DNA from: Siderastrea siderea
Lineage: Eukaryota > Cnidaria > Anthozoa > Scleractinia > Rhizangiidae
Assembly (NCBI GenBank): GCA_964030785.1
Contig: OZ034968.1
Coordinates: 68,009,399 to 68,073,398, forward strand
Length of the DNA stretch: 64,000 nucleotides
Direction of reading: 5' to 3'
Made by a program: the position numbers and the translations under genes. Positions 1-13,600 of the stretch are shown one piece after another. The stretch's first letter is position 1, and every line of letters begins with the position of its first letter. The notes under the pieces are model-generated. The model saw only the letters and a program-made list of their open reading frames with translations. It made no database searches and was not told the DNA's origin.

Positions 1-1140
1 AGGGGACCGCAATACAGTATTTACAAAAACATTACTAATCACTCTTCTCTTACTTCGTACAACGCAGCGCTCAATTGCTAATTCTAAATAGAAGTGGTCC
101 TTTACCTAGTTAGAACGCTCTTTCGATAAAAGAAAGCACGTCAAGATTAAGCATTCCAGTTTTTATATTTAACAATTTGTTTCCTTCTCAAAAGTTTTCC
201 TTTCTTAGTTTGACGTAAGAGACTAACGCGGCTAGTTACTATTGTTGTCGTCTATTCATCACGATTTTGTACATTTGAATTCTTTTGAACTGTGGCTTTG
301 AACTGATTTTTAGCAAATAAATGCGCATGAATAATTGGTTTGTAACAATCGGGTTTTATATAAGTTCAGAAAATAAAATAAAAAAACTGGCACACTCAAG
401 TAATCTTCTCTACCAAAATTAAGATGTAAAAGTGGTCACAAATTCACTGTTAAACCAAATATTGCCCAGTATAATGCGTTGACACCCTTCCAATTTCATG
501 ATTGTAGGACAACGAAAAGGTTGAATTAAAGGTGCTCAAAGGAGTACAATAAAACAAAGCCGGAATCGGAGTACTCTATAAAATGGCGCCGTCATTTTTG
601 AGGAATCTGTCAGGTTGCCTTAGTATTCAGGTTATATTGTTCCTCTACTGGTCGCCTTTTGAATTCGTTGATTGTAGATACAACAGAAACCTCACGTCCA
701 AAGTGTTCAGTGAATAGCGAGAACAATTTTCGAATTAACGTATTGTATTTTGTGCATAGGAGATTTCTCACATCCGGTACGTGATATGTTCCTTGCACAA
801 GCAAGTACATCAACTTTACTCACTGTCCCTTAATGATTTTTCTACATTTATCGTTTCAAAATCGTTTGGCTGTGATTTAGTTTTGTATGTGGACTTTACA
901 GTATTTATTGCTAGTTTTAATGATCACTTGTTTCATAGGGCGATATCTTTCCTCGGCAGTTTAATAGTGACAAAAGAATACCGTATATTTTACAAGACAG
1001 TGGATCACTTAAAATTCTTCTGTTAACAAGCAAGCTGTTGTCTCGGCTTTTTTATTTAGCGATATGTTAAGAAGAAACTACAGAAAGACTTCCATAAAGG
1101 ACAGATGTGATGGGCCAACTTTTCCGATTTTTTTTCGCAT
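1..1140. other. Intergenic, AT-rich, nothing recognised
   Basis: No open frame here resembles a known protein; the short ORFs on both strands have no recognisable domain. No repeat structure or RNA gene was seen. Confidence 0.6.
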
Positions 1141-1740
1141 AATATATTGACCACTAAAAAATATGGCCTCACAAAGTACTTACCGTTGTCAGTTGTCTTT
1201 AAACGGTTTTTTTTATTGCCCCTTCTCTATTACGCTTCTAGGAATTAATTTTAACGTTATTCTTTTTCCTGAGCAGTAAAAAAGTATGGACTTAGATACG
1301 AGTGTGGCCTTTCGAGAGGCAAAGTTAGATGAACAACCGTTTCTATAATTTTTGTACTTTTGTTTTTCGACATTATAAAATGTAAAAATTTCACCATGTC
1401 TTAAATTGTCGACGGCCTGAGGTTTTGCGTTATTTTACTACAATTTTTATGGCCTTACAAAGTACTCATCTTTGTCAGTGGTTTTAAAACGGTTTTTTAG
1501 CACCCTTTCTCTATTACGCTTCTCGGAATTCATTTTAACGTTATTCTTTTTCCTGAGCAGTAAAAGAGTGTGTGGACTAAGCTACGAGTGACACCTTTCG
1601 AGAGGCAAAGTAAGATGAATTAACGGATTTATTTTTAATATATATTTTTGTTTTTTAGACATTTTAAAATGTAAAAAAATCACGATGTCTTAATTGTAGA
1701 CAACCTGAGGTTTTACGTTACTTTGCTACAATTTTTATGA
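1141..1740. repeat. Imperfect direct tandem duplication, ~286-bp unit
   Basis: The block starting at about 1164 recurs starting at about 1450. Shared landmarks are acaaagtact (1171 and 1457), ctattacgcttct, cgttattctttttcctgagc and cctttcgagaggcaaagt. The copies differ by scattered substitutions and small indels, so the duplication is old. No coding content is seen. Confidence 0.75.
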
Positions 1741-1929
1741 GCTCATCGTTTGTATGAAGCTATAGAGAAACGGAATGTCACTGGACATAAAACCATTCCA
1801 AAAAGAACAATACAGTTCGGCAGGTCGGCAGGTGGCAACTGAATGATAGTGCTGTACGTACCCCGAGGCCTTTGCCTTTCTAGAGTGACAGTGAACACAG
1901 ATTTGACAAATTTTCTAACATTTCCACCT

Positions 1930-2310
1930 CCCATTTTACAGTACCACCAAAAAGTGCCGCTGTGTACCTTTCACTTAAATGGTCACACTTTAGGATTTCA
2001 TCTGGCATGGAATACAACGTTAGAACCGCGTTGCAAAGCATATTAAACCCTGCCAATAAAAAGTACAGTTCTATAACCTTAATTTGAATGTCACACTTAA
2101 GGTTTCATTGGGAGACTAAAAGTAAGAGCACATTGTAGAGCGTAACAGCACCATTGAAAAGTGCCGTCCAGTAGCTTTTATTTAAATGTCACATTTTCAG
2201 TAAGGTTTTATCCACAGATTGAAAAATGACGGCCACCCTGCAAAACACAGCCAACAGGAAAGAACAACTCGATGCTGTCATTTGAATGGTCATATTTTTT
2301 TCAGCCATAA
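1930..2310 (-). repeat. Satellite array, ~100-109-bp units, minus orientation
   Basis: About four degenerate units carry a core that reads AAATGGTCACAC, GAATGTCACAC, AAATGTCACAT and GAATGGTCAT. The atg of each core lies at about 1979, 2088, 2186 and 2286. On the reverse strand the core matches the plus-strand arrays at 5738-5960 and 13856-14110. I remember this family as common in coral genomes, but that was not checked. Confidence 0.7.
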
Positions 2311-5300
2311 ACACAAAAGCTAGAACCGTATCTTCATCCCTCGACGTTTGATTCTATAAGAAAACAAATACCACTTTTGTCTAGCTTTTGTCAGCACTAA
2401 AACAAAAAAACGCATCTCTGCGTTTGCCTCTGTTTTGTACGCATGTACTTCCTTATTTAGTTGTAATCTTGCACTTTCTAAGGTGTGTAAGAACCCGTTG
2501 TGGATTATTTTTGGTGTAGGTAAGGTCCAAAGAAGAGACATAGTTCCTACTGGTTGATTACAAGTTGACAATATTATTTTTACAGAAAATCGCGTTGCTG
2601 AATGCGGCCTTGAGCTACTGAAACCTTTTTCGCTGTCTAGCATTTTAGCAACGGCTACAAAACCTTGTACGAGTCAGTTTACTGTTTTATTTTGAAACAC
2701 CGTTTAGGACCATGATGTATACCCGTCTGACATGAGTAAACGAGATTAAATTTATACTTCAGTTCAAGACGACCAGCATCTGAAGCAATTTCAAAACTGA
2801 ATTTCGTCACATTTCCTTCTAGGAATTACCTAAATGTAAAAGGTGCAGAACAAATGGTTTTTACGTTTTTAGGCTAGTTTCTTTCACAACTCTGCTAACA
2901 TGGGTAGACTAAAGCACGGCTAGCATGGCAAAAAGTTAATTCTTCTTGCCTTAGACCAACATGTCTCTTTATTTGGTATTTTTTCACAGGAGAAATCAAT
3001 TCATTAATTTTAGTCTCCTGCAAGAATTCAATTTGTTTTATGCTCAAGCTACTAAATCAAAAAAATCAGCCATAATTTTGATCAAATTTATGTATAGGGC
3101 ATTTTGATCAAACTTCGGTACTGTTCTAAGTAGGCACTTCGGAGCGGCCTTTAATTGGGATTTGACATCAGAGATAAGGAAACCAAAACGCAATGAACAC
3201 AATATTTTATTTCTCGTTCGATTTCAAGTGAAAACCTCACTGAACCCCGAGGCGACGTTTTGCAAGAAACTTCGATAATAATAACATTTTCGAATACCTG
3301 TAGGGTGTAAAATTGAATGTTTGTGTTAAATCCAGCAATCTCTTTACGCGAACAATACATGGAAAGACTACCGATAGAGGGATTGATTTCTGTTAATTAA
3401 TCCATGCTCCCTTCATTGCCAGCTGCAAGGAGGAAGAAGAAGAATAGGAAAGTCTGCCATAAATTAAAATATGAAAGGTGGAAGTAGATAAGCAGTAGTT
3501 AAACAGTCGGTGTGGGACTTAACATTGAAGTCGGTATTGAATTCGATAGCAATAAAACATTCATTAGTAGTAGGATGTTTTGAAACTTCTCACTTAGAAA
3601 TTTAGCTAAATGCCGTTTTATGGAGCTATAACTCATCGCGAAAATTAGAGCATAAATCATTTCATTTTAGTGTCAGTTCTTGCGATATTTATGACGTCCG
3701 AGGAAAAGGAAAAAAGCGCTGTCATAACATTAAAAGTGCTTTTAAATCAACAAAAAATTACCCCCAGTGAAAGTGCTCATTTAATGTCGGTATTTATTTG
3801 CTTGTGCAAGATTAAAGGTGTGGAAAATTTGTCGATGAAATTTTCAGAGTTTTAAAGCATGATTTGAAGTTTCATAACTACCTTAATAGTTACCGGCGTA
3901 TGCTTATTTTACCACGCCTGGAAGCTTTCTCGCCTGAATTCGACACGAGTCTACATATTTGAGTTTTTCTAGAAAACTCATAACTAGATGCAAGCAACAC
4001 GTTTATCTTTAAAATTGGTACGAAAACAGTAGTTGATAATTTTGCAGTGATATTAGTGTTGCGGTATCAACAAATTTCATAACACATTCGACACGACCAA
4101 AAATATGTTTCATTCCCGTTCCGACTTTCTCTCTCTAGCCCTTTTTCAACTTATTATAAGAATGTAGCAGGTCTCCGTTTAGTTTCAAAAGTATTCTTGT
4201 ATTAGTACTCTCGCCTCCAAGAAGTTTTGTTTTCGTTATTTTGTGCGTAGTTAAATTTTCGCGAAAATGAAATCCGTAAGACGTAATCCATCCTGAAGGA
4301 AATTTAATATTACTCGCTGACAATAATTCAGACTGGTTGGATCATGATATACCCTACCTTAATTTCGGCCATACTTATTATTAAACCGTTTATGCATAAT
4401 AAAACTCCATTTATTGAACAGGGAGTTTTGCGCACTTCTCAATTTTTGTACGCGACTCGTCGAATAGCGTAAAAAAATTACCCGAGAAAATTTTACCGCC
4501 CAAATTTTCACAGTTCCAGAGAACTCTAATCTTAACCACTAAAAATGTTAAAAATACAGTAGAGTAAAGGTTGTTTGAAAGCTGTTTAAATTCACATCAA
4601 CTTATGTGTGTAGCCAAAAATTCATTCAGCTTCAAAGTTCGCATATAAAGTAACATCTTATGAAGTACTATTTTATCTCTCGTTGCTCCACTGAATAAGA
4701 TCTACCATCCTCTCCAAATCGCTTGTATCTTCAATTCATTGCACATTGTGTTGTTAAAATTGTTTTGAAAATCAAACAGCAAGATATAAAAACAACTGCA
4801 GAGTAATTTGAAGTTGTTTTTTTTTTCACTGGGCGTGTAAATTGTCAGCTAAGTTGGGGTTTACTGACTAACTCGGTGAGGGACTTTTTCTAAATTCAAC
4901 AGGAATCCTGCTAAGTGGGGCAAATGTCTTGTTTCATTTTTTTCTGAAAACGAAATGAATTGATTGTCGGACAATTAGTTTATGAAGTTAGCTCTTTTCC
5001 GCCAGTTGTTTTTAAACGTCTTCGTCGGTCCTTTATGGGCTTTGGAATAGCACTTTAGAGCGGAAAATTAAGAAATCACAGCTTAAGTAGTCAAAAAAGT
5101 GTTTCATGTAAAGGAAACATCTGTTTAGTAGAGAGACCCTAAAAAAGAGTGACTTTTTAATGGCGAGTCAGTTTCACTATGTGAATTACGTAGCGAGCGT
5201 ATATTTGAACTTAAAAACCTGTAATTATATGCTTAACATAATTGCTTTTTCTTTTAAGAGCATTCTGAATTTGCTTCTCCAAGGGAAGTAATGGTTTAGT

Positions 5301-5737
5301 TAATGTGATAAAAACTGTCGTTTAAAACACCGCTTTTAACGGTACCTGTTTGAACTTAAAATATTCTAGCGAAAAATCACGGTCGCTGATCTGTTTCAAT
5401 AATGATACGAGATTTATTACATGAACGAGTGAAATCAGTTTGTGAAAACGATGTGCGTGTTGTTTTGAAATTCGCCCGTGTTAATTAATACCAAGGAATA
5501 CCGCAAATAATTTTAAGTACGAAGTATCTTAAGCACCCCAAGATAGACCGGTTGTTAAAATATTATCCAAATAATGGTATTCTTGCATATTCGAGCAGCT
5601 TGACTTAAATAAGGAACACATGAAACAAGGAAATTTAGGGAAAGACTTAGAAAGTCGTTTTTTTTTTATTCTGTTCCCCATAACCGGGGATATAACAGGG
5701 ATATAACAGCATCAATTGCTTTTGGCTGGATATTTAA
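2311..5737. other. Intergenic, no gene recognised
   Basis: This is AT-rich DNA with only short ORFs that have no domain or codon signal I can defend. No tRNA, long terminal repeat or inverted repeat was noticed. Degenerate satellite sequence may continue at the left edge. Confidence 0.5.
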
Positions 5738-5960
5738 ATGGCCGAAAGAAATTTTCAGGGAACGCAATTTTATAACACAAATTTGAGAGTCGTTTCTGCC
5801 CTGTGGATGAAATCCTCAAGTATGGCTATCCGAATGAAAGCTACTGAACAGTACTTTCCCGTGGTACTGTTTAGTACGTTGTACAGGGTGGTTCTTACTT
5901 CTGAGTCTGTGCATGAAATCCTAAAGTGTGACCATTCAAATGAAAGCTATTGAGCTGTAG
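5738..5960 (+). repeat. Satellite array, 106-bp period, plus orientation
   Basis: The core atgaaatcct begins at 5807 and again at 5913, giving a period of 106. Each is followed by a variant of GTGACCATTCAAATGAAAGC. This is the same family as the arrays at 1930-2310 (reverse) and 13856-14110. The short ORF across it is only the satellite read in one frame. Confidence 0.8.
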
Positions 5961-8900
5961 TTTTCCGCCGTGATGCCGCTTGTTTTACAGTTTTTTCTGT
6001 GTGTGTTCAGGCTTGATTTCGGGTACACTGTGAGTTTGAGAGTAAAAACTTTATTAACGTTATTGCTATGAATTATACAAAACGAGTAGATAAGAATTTC
6101 CGTGAACCTTGAGCTCAATAAAACTAAAAGATATAACAATAATCGACAAGAATAACACTAATAATCATACGATTTTTAAGCCCAACATTAGATTAAGGCC
6201 CGTTAGCGTTTCCGTAGCTGGAACGGATGGTACCTTGACCAAGTAGCATTCCACTTGGGCTCAGATAAACATTACAAAAAAATTCTTCTTCAGACTTTTA
6301 TTGGAGGTAATAGAGTTCTGTTTGTGCGCATATAACATTAAAAAATTCAGCCCCAGCAAAGGATCCCCAAGTTATTTCTTCGCGGGTTGTTTTACCTTCT
6401 TCTGAAATGGCTAAGTGAACGCCCAGTCTGAGAAGTATTTAGCAAAAATGTTCTGACTTTTTTAAATTAATGTACTCTCTTAGTTTTGCAGTTGTGAGAT
6501 CTTAGTTGATATTCCTTTTATCAGTGTTGGAATACTTAAACTGGTAATTTTGAAATCAATCAAGCATTACCTTGTTGTGGAGTTTAATAACTCGTTATCA
6601 TGTTAAGTCACGTTTGCAGGCCGTTAGCGCCATAGTAACTTGTTAAACTCGGCCTTTAGTAACTGTTTTGCCACACGAAACGCTATCTTCGCGAGAAGAA
6701 ATCAAACTAGGTCAACCACTTTACAACAAAAACTACAAATTCAGTATTTTAAAAGAAAAGTAGGTGCACAAACTGAACATATGTGGAAAATTTAAACTTT
6801 ACAATATCTTTTTGGCGTGTTTTGAACTTAAAAATCTCGATATTTTCTACGCTGTCTGCCTTCTTTAAAGGGCTTTATTTCATAAACGCTTCATGTATAT
6901 GCATAACAAAGAAACGTTTGACTATAACCCCCACAGAGCAATCAAAAGAACACTTCTCTTCGCTACCAGGAGTCATATAAGGTAACAGTTGTGTTGAGAA
7001 AGAAAACTCCCTTAAAGGCCGGCAAGGTGAAGTGAATAACGCGTGCGTAAATTTTAAGGGGGCTTCTCTCGTTTAGAAACTAGGGTGAAATATTTAAAGC
7101 TCAACAGCTTTGAGGTTAATTTGCTTAACAAATATGTGATATTTGCTAAGTGTATTGTTTGGTCAATTGGAGGGAGGAGATGTTGAAAGGTTAGCAGGAA
7201 CACAACAGAACAGGTTAATATTGAAATCATGTAGCTTTTCTTTCTTCCCTTGATCTGCGACACAACGTTTCCGGTATGGTTCGGAGTGAATAGAAATTTA
7301 GCACCAAAGCAAAGCATGTCTCCTTTTCTTTCACACAAAGAGCTACATTCTTTTGTTTGGAGAAGCTGAACACAAGAAAACAACACTATCAAGCTTACTT
7401 TACGTTTACGCATTTACAGCTGAGAAATGACGCACCAAATATCGAGTCAACGGTGGTATATTAAAATCACGCGCCAGTGAGAAGAAACCGACTCACTAGT
7501 ATTACCATAATATCACTTGAAACTCCTCAGAGTTCTTAAAAATTCGAGTATTTTGGATTTATTTATAAACAGCACTTTCTTCTTTTCCTTGTTTAAGCTG
7601 TTCTTGCCAAATGTTATAACGATAAATTATCAAATATGAAAATTGCTGCATCGAAGTCGCAATGAATAAAATTACTGTCTTAACTGGGACACCTGCTTGT
7701 AGGTATATTTACTAAAAGGACCTCCGACAAATTACTTAGTACCCCAGAAAAAGTTTAATCTCTACATCAATTCTGACATTGTGTGTAGCGCAAAGCAAAC
7801 TGACACTTCGTTTTCTCAAGAGCAAATAAAGCTTTCTATGGAGAAAGTGAATATTAAACCGAAATTTAAAGAGATTTACAGTTTTATTATGCAAACGGTG
7901 TTATAAATTAAGGACATGACACGTTAATTCTATCAAACCTTTTCAACTGTTTATAGTCCGGATGCAATGTTTGAATAAAATAAAGAACAGTAAGGAAAGT
8001 GTCCAATGCCTTGATTTCGTAAAACGTTTCAGTTAGTTAGCAGTGCTGTCGCCATTTTGTATAATCAATTAAAAGTTTTGCGTTCCTGCAAAACCTAAGA
8101 GAACCCATTTACCGGTTTGGCAAAGAGCTTAATGAATGCACTCAGCCTCAAGTCGCCAAAAATTGTCTCAGCTTTTCTGTTTCTGTTAAGGTTACATTTC
8201 CTTCTTGTTTTCACTTTTCATTAGGCAAAAGATTTTCATTAGTCTAATATAGGCTTCATTGTTGCGCGCTTTTATTCTCTCGTGGTATGGGAGGCCTTTT
8301 GTTAACACCTTCAAACAAATCACAGCAAAATTACGTTGAGTTCGACAAGCGAACGTTGATTAACGCGCAAGCAAAACGCGATTTTACGAGTTTGCTTTTA
8401 TCAACAAACCAGTCTTACGACCACAGCTGGCATGGTTCTTACTTTTAATTTCTTATCTCTAACAATTTTATTAATTGCCAAATTCACCAACAGTGTGAGC
8501 AAAATTTAAAACCCCTCTACAGATGAAAGCATTCAAAAAGTCTTGACACCGTTTACTTTCAGTCTGTATTCTACGTAACACTTGCTTACTGAATCGCTCG
8601 CGGTATTCGCGCCTCCAGTCGACTTAACTCAGTGTAAATTGTAGGTTTCGCTCGATAACAAAGCCTGTTTGTCTTCCGGAAAGCCCGCAAGCGAGGGATA
8701 TACAAACGTTCCGAACTTTATCAATGTTTACGTGAGACAGATGTTAAACGCAGGAAGTATTCGTTTGCGAACAAAACACATAGTGTCGTTAAACAATTTG
8801 AATCTCAGCAAGATTCTGTTAATAAGGGACTGTTTAGACCACAATTGTAAAACTACACCGAAATTCGGAGTTTTCAGATCAACTCAGTCAACTCGCTTCC

Positions 8901-9392
8901 CTAAAATGATAAATGACCGGTTAGCAGTATGCATGTTGCGCTCTTTTGTTAACTCAAAAGCAATCCGACACGAACTCATCTGATCAACTGAAATTTTTAC
9001 CACAAGTATAGATGTATTCCAATACTACAATGATGCGACAAAATTAAAAAACTGAATATTTCCTTTCTTGTTTACCGCGTTCTTTGACCCGTATAAAAGA
9101 TTCAGGAAAAAACGATTGTCCAAATTTCACCGCATCAAGTGCACGAGGCTACCGATGCGGTTTTTCATTTTTAATTTCGCGCGAAGCGCCTTTTTATATT
9201 TTATTTTTCATAGAATCTGGCACTCAAATTTCCTTTAAAACGCCCATTGGCACACAAGGTACAGTATTGAGGCTTTTACGTTAATTAAGGCCTTTTCAAT
9301 ACTTAATAATGCGTTTACAAGACGTTTCAACCCAGGTGACATACGTCACGCTTGTCTGGCGTTTACATTATTTATAATACAAAAAACAAATT
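5961..9392. other. Intergenic region upstream of the Hox-type gene
   Basis: No convincing coding sequence was found. A 119-codon minus-strand ORF (7054-7413) begins with a basic, hydrophobic signal-like stretch but has no recognisable domain. Enhancers of the downstream homeobox gene could lie here, but nothing in the sequence identifies them. Confidence 0.5.
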
Positions 9393-9400
9393 TATAAATA
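9393..9400 (+). promoter_or_regulatory. TATA box of the Hox-type gene
   Basis: TATAAATA lies 48 bp upstream of the chosen ATG at 9448. A start site about 30 bp downstream would leave a 5' UTR of only ~25 nt. This supports the internal ATG at 9448 over the in-frame ATG at 9352, which is upstream of the box. A second AT-rich stretch (tttataatac, 9371) is a weaker alternative. Confidence 0.55.
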
Positions 9401-9447
9401 CCCTGTGCGTGCTCAGCTCAGACGCTTATCTTTTCATACGCACAACG

Positions 9448-10684
9448 ATGACAACCGGAGCGATGCAGTCGCAGAATTATCCGTACTTTGGCAGCAATCT
9501 ACAAGGAAAGACCGAACCTGGCTCGCACGGCCAGCAGCTGGATTTTCCCTATACTCCTTGCCGAATGCAGTCACCAAATTATTATAATCAATCGCCACTG
9601 CCGAATTTTATGTCACCTTTGCCGCAGGGAAGCCTCGGACAAGTCAATGGGTACACTGCCGAGCCGTCATCGTACCCGAACGCACCGATTTCAGGGCAGA
9701 ATGGAGGCTCAATTCCCATGGATCATCAAGGCTACTACTCTCCTCAAGAAGCGGGCCAGAATTGCTCCTTCCATCAATACGCCTGGCTAAAAAGCACCAC
9801 TCCACCGGAAAACTGGTGGCATAACTCGACTGCAACAGGTCAGTAAAGCACGACTTCCTCTTTGGCGCTAAGCTAAGCACGCTCGTGAATTCGCCGGTGC
9901 GCTCGCGCTAGCTACAGCTCCTCGCTGCACTAAGCTCCTACATTCAGTCTGACTCTGTGAAATGTTTGTCACATAACAAACAACTTATGCGGTTTACAAG
10001 CATTAATTCGGCATTAGTTTGACTAATTGTTAAAAATTTGTCCTCGAACGGCAATCTGTGACCACACGGACGATATTTACAGGCTCCTAACGCCGCGATA
10101 TTTAACTACTGTCGATACTTGACGCGCCATAAAACTGTACTTAATAAGCGATCGCCATTAGTCAGCATTTAACCTTGATTTAACAAGAAGATTGTACCCA
10201 TTTTCAAAACGGAACGTATACTCTGTAGTTTTTCTATACTCGGTCGTTTGTAATAGTTTAATGTATACTTGTTATCATAGGAAATCCTGCGTGGAACAAC
10301 AGAGGAGGGACAGAAGGAAAGCGCAAAAGAACAGCGTACACTCGCAAGCAGCTCCTCGAGTTAGAGAAAGAATTTCATTTCAATCATTTTCTAACGAAGG
10401 AGAGAAGGGCCGAGATGGCGTCACAGTTAAATCTCACCGAAAGGCAAGTTAAGATTTGGTTTCAGAATAGAAGAATGAAGTGGAAAAAGTGTAATTCTCA
10501 AGCGATGAGCAAGAACGGAAAGTCATCTACAGGATCACAAAATTCAAACGCCGCTTCAGTACAAGATCTTCACATTCCTAACCCAGTATCACAACCGTTG
10601 AATACAACACCTATAAACTCCCAAACGTCCTTGGACAGTGCTACAGTCCCTAGCTGTTTAGGCTACAGAAGCCACCAAAGTTAA
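9448..10684 (+). CDS. Antp-class Hox-type homeodomain transcription factor, two exons
   Basis: Exon 1 is 9448-9838 (donor GTCAGT) and exon 2 is 10281-10684 (acceptor ATAG), joined in phase 1 to give 264 aa. The homeodomain is about residues 143-202 and begins [10 protein letters not shown]. It has the canonical W48, F49, Q50, N51, R53 and M54 in [11 protein letters not shown], so it should bind TAAT-type DNA in the nucleus. A hexapeptide-like YAWLKS at residues 111-116, some 26 residues before the homeodomain, is the Hox feature that contacts PBC-class partners. The rest of exon 1 is Gln/Asn/Pro/Ser-rich and probably disordered. The ATG at 9448 has A at -3. The homeodomain looks like anterior or Hox3-like cnidarian genes (the anthox7/8 or AntpC group), but that subfamily call is from memory. 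Axial patterning is inferred from the family. Confidence 0.93.
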
Positions 10685-13600
10685 GAAACTTTAATTTCTC
10701 GTCCGCGCCTAGCAATCCGTTCACAATTCACAACTGAAATGTTATTTCAAGAGCCGGTCAATCGCGTTGAACGCAAGTTCAAAGATAATTTTTCCTAGAC
10801 CGTGAGACAGATTATATTAAGAGATGCAATTTTATCAAGTTGATTTCAAGATTTATTTACCTAGAAATGAATGAATATTCAGAGTAGAGCGTTGACTGGT
10901 TGAGTAGAGTCTCTCATTAGCAAGGAAGATCAAAACCGAATCGCCGCTTTCATTTTGACAATATAACGTCTCGAAACAAATCGCTACCTGCTCCGCGTTC
11001 CAGTGTACATAGAAACGAAGATTATAAAAAGGTATGAGCTGTAAATAGAACTTCCCGTTTAGCCATATTTCCATCTCGCCCTCATATTTTTGACAACTTC
11101 TGACATGACTGAAGTGATTCTGTTCCTCACAATTTAAGGTACAAACCATATTTCTATTTATGCAAGAATGATTTCTTACAGACAACTATCCTCGAAAAAG
11201 GGAGTGCTGGTATTTACATTGGATAAATTTCAAATCGCTTTTTAAAAGATCAACACATTTATTTAATTTCTAAACGGTACACATTTTAGTCAGTTTGTCC
11301 TTCGAAACAATCCCTCTATTTGTATATGTTGTGTAAAGATTCAATAAAATTTTCTGTGTCAATATTTGTCGAGCAATTAGAGTCGAGACAACAAGAACTC
11401 GCTGTTGTAGTACTTATATCAGGGAAATCATAGTATATAAGATCCCGGACGAGAAGCGTAAAACCAGGTTCCCCTGAAGCAAAAAATTAACATTCCGAGG
11501 GTGACAGGATAACAGAGAAAATTACAGATTACAATAGAACTCCACCTCCTATCACTAGCTTTTTACATATTTCCCCGTCTAAATAGGCGAATTAGAAGCC
11601 AGTGCGGTTTTATAGTTAAATATTCACCTCGAGGAATTTAAAATCGGATATTGTGTGTGGCATAGAGTGGTCTGTCATGTCGCCTGAGTCATTGCTAATC
11701 AGTGCTGTTGGACTCTGCCGGAGTCGACACGAAACAAAAGTGCAAATTCGAACTACTTAGGTCCTTTTCAAAAGGTCGTAAAAGGGAGGCGTTAAATTGG
11801 AGCAAACGTGAAAGGTTCTGACAATAGGTGAGAAAATAACAGATAATAAAACAATGGACAGGGCAACGCTTCAAGCCAATGCTAAAAGCACCAAAAGTCC
11901 AACCATCGCACTAACAATCGAACTCATTGAAATCTTTCTAGTATCGTGGGATTACAACGTTGGTTTGGCTTTAGCGCGACTCTCCGCTCGATGAAACACA
12001 CACCGGAAGAAAGCAATCGGGCTGAGCTTGAAAACATGAATTCATCTTCCAAAAGATTTCAAGTTCCTCGGTCTTTATTTTACTTCGCAGCAATAAAAGA
12101 ATCTTCCCCGCTGGGATTCCCGCCTTCTCATTGAGTATTTAGCACCTGGTGCAAAGCAAAGGAGGAGTTTTCTTCCTGCGTTTAATACTCGCTTCGTTTA
12201 AATCGTACAACACTCGGACGTAGCACATTGTTCGATGTAAAGCACAAAAGACGCGCGAATTTCGCCACCGGAACCTACCACTTACAACATAAAACGAACT
12301 AATGTTTTTCCTCATGAATAAAACTACAAGCTGCTTTTATACAAATCCCGGTATTTTACCGAGTCTAAAAGCTTCGCATTTAACAATTGAATAGCTTTTG
12401 ACGCTCCTTCCGTGCTGTATATAGTGCAGTAAGTAGCAGAGCGCTGTTAATGAGCGCTATAGAAACTCTGAAACTCTCAATCTTATTGAACTGCACTTAT
12501 TATAACTCGAACAAAATGGTGGGTGTGCGGAAAGACAAGTTTATAACGAAAGATTTCCTTCCTTTTTTATTATTATTACTATACTTGCAAAAAAAAGAGA
12601 AAGGCACGAATTAAAAAGGCCAAGTATAAAGTCTTCTTTGAGTGACGTTCAGTACATACATGCATACATAAACTTTTTAATCTCGAATTTACAGAATAGC
12701 ACTTCCGCTAATTTCTTCGAGCTAGCTAAAGTTACAAAATGAGTAAAATACATGTAATAAGAATAGAAAAGTAGAATATTACAGATTACCGAACTTGTGC
12801 GATTACCAGAAAAAAAACTTTGTTCCCTGAACTGATATAAGTTAGAGTACTCCATCAGTTTGGAATCCAAACTAAACTACTTCATAGAAATTAGAATATT
12901 CTTTATACCAGTGGACAGGACCTAAATATTCTACCCATCCTTCTTAAGGAACGAAAAGCGTTTGTAGTTTTCATCAAGTTTATATTAGATTATAGAAGAA
13001 AATTTTATATGGCAATAGTAACTCATTTTCGACTATTCTCACGCGCTGTATTTCACCCAGTCCATTTCATTTACAGAGACATAGACAGGTGGAGAACAAA
13101 ACGCAAACAATTTAAATTCGACTTGAAAATTAACAGTCTTAATTTACAGCGGACCCTTTGAAAGTTTTAGCTGTTAGAAAGAAGAAATTAGAGAAATTCC
13201 CATCGAGACTAAACAAAGACAAAACATTGTTTTTGAAATTTTCCTTTAAACAAGCCTAATAAAGAATGACTGTTTCATTTGCATTGAGGACAACGAGGAA
13301 GAGACGTTGATGATATAATAACTGTCGCCAAGTTTTGGGGTAATTATTCAAAACATTGAAATGGACCTCGATGGAACGAAAACTTTTTATTTTCATTTTA
13401 AAACTCTCCCGGCTTTATATGTTGCCATGTTTCTACTTAAGTTTACAATAAACAGTTATCCGTGACTCAATATTAGATAACGAGCGCGTAACACACGAGA
13501 AACCTTTAAAGGATTTATAGATCTGATGCACACACTATAGTTGGACTTCACCATGGAAATTGTTACCTGTAAATAAAACAAAAGACTTTCCAACAGTTAT

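Noticed and set aside
7054..7413. 119-codon minus-strand ORF with signal-like N terminus and some Cys
   Set aside because: No domain, no splice context and no supporting features; an ORF of this size is expected by chance in a region this long.
9352..9447. Upstream in-frame ATG of the Hox-type gene (32 extra residues)
   Set aside because: It precedes the TATA box at 9393 and the added residues are not Hox-like; the ATG at 9448 has a good context.
9405..9880. Overlapping ORFs in other frames and on the minus strand of Hox exon 1
   Set aside because: They are shadows of the real exon, which is fixed by the hexapeptide and the phase-matched splice to the homeodomain.
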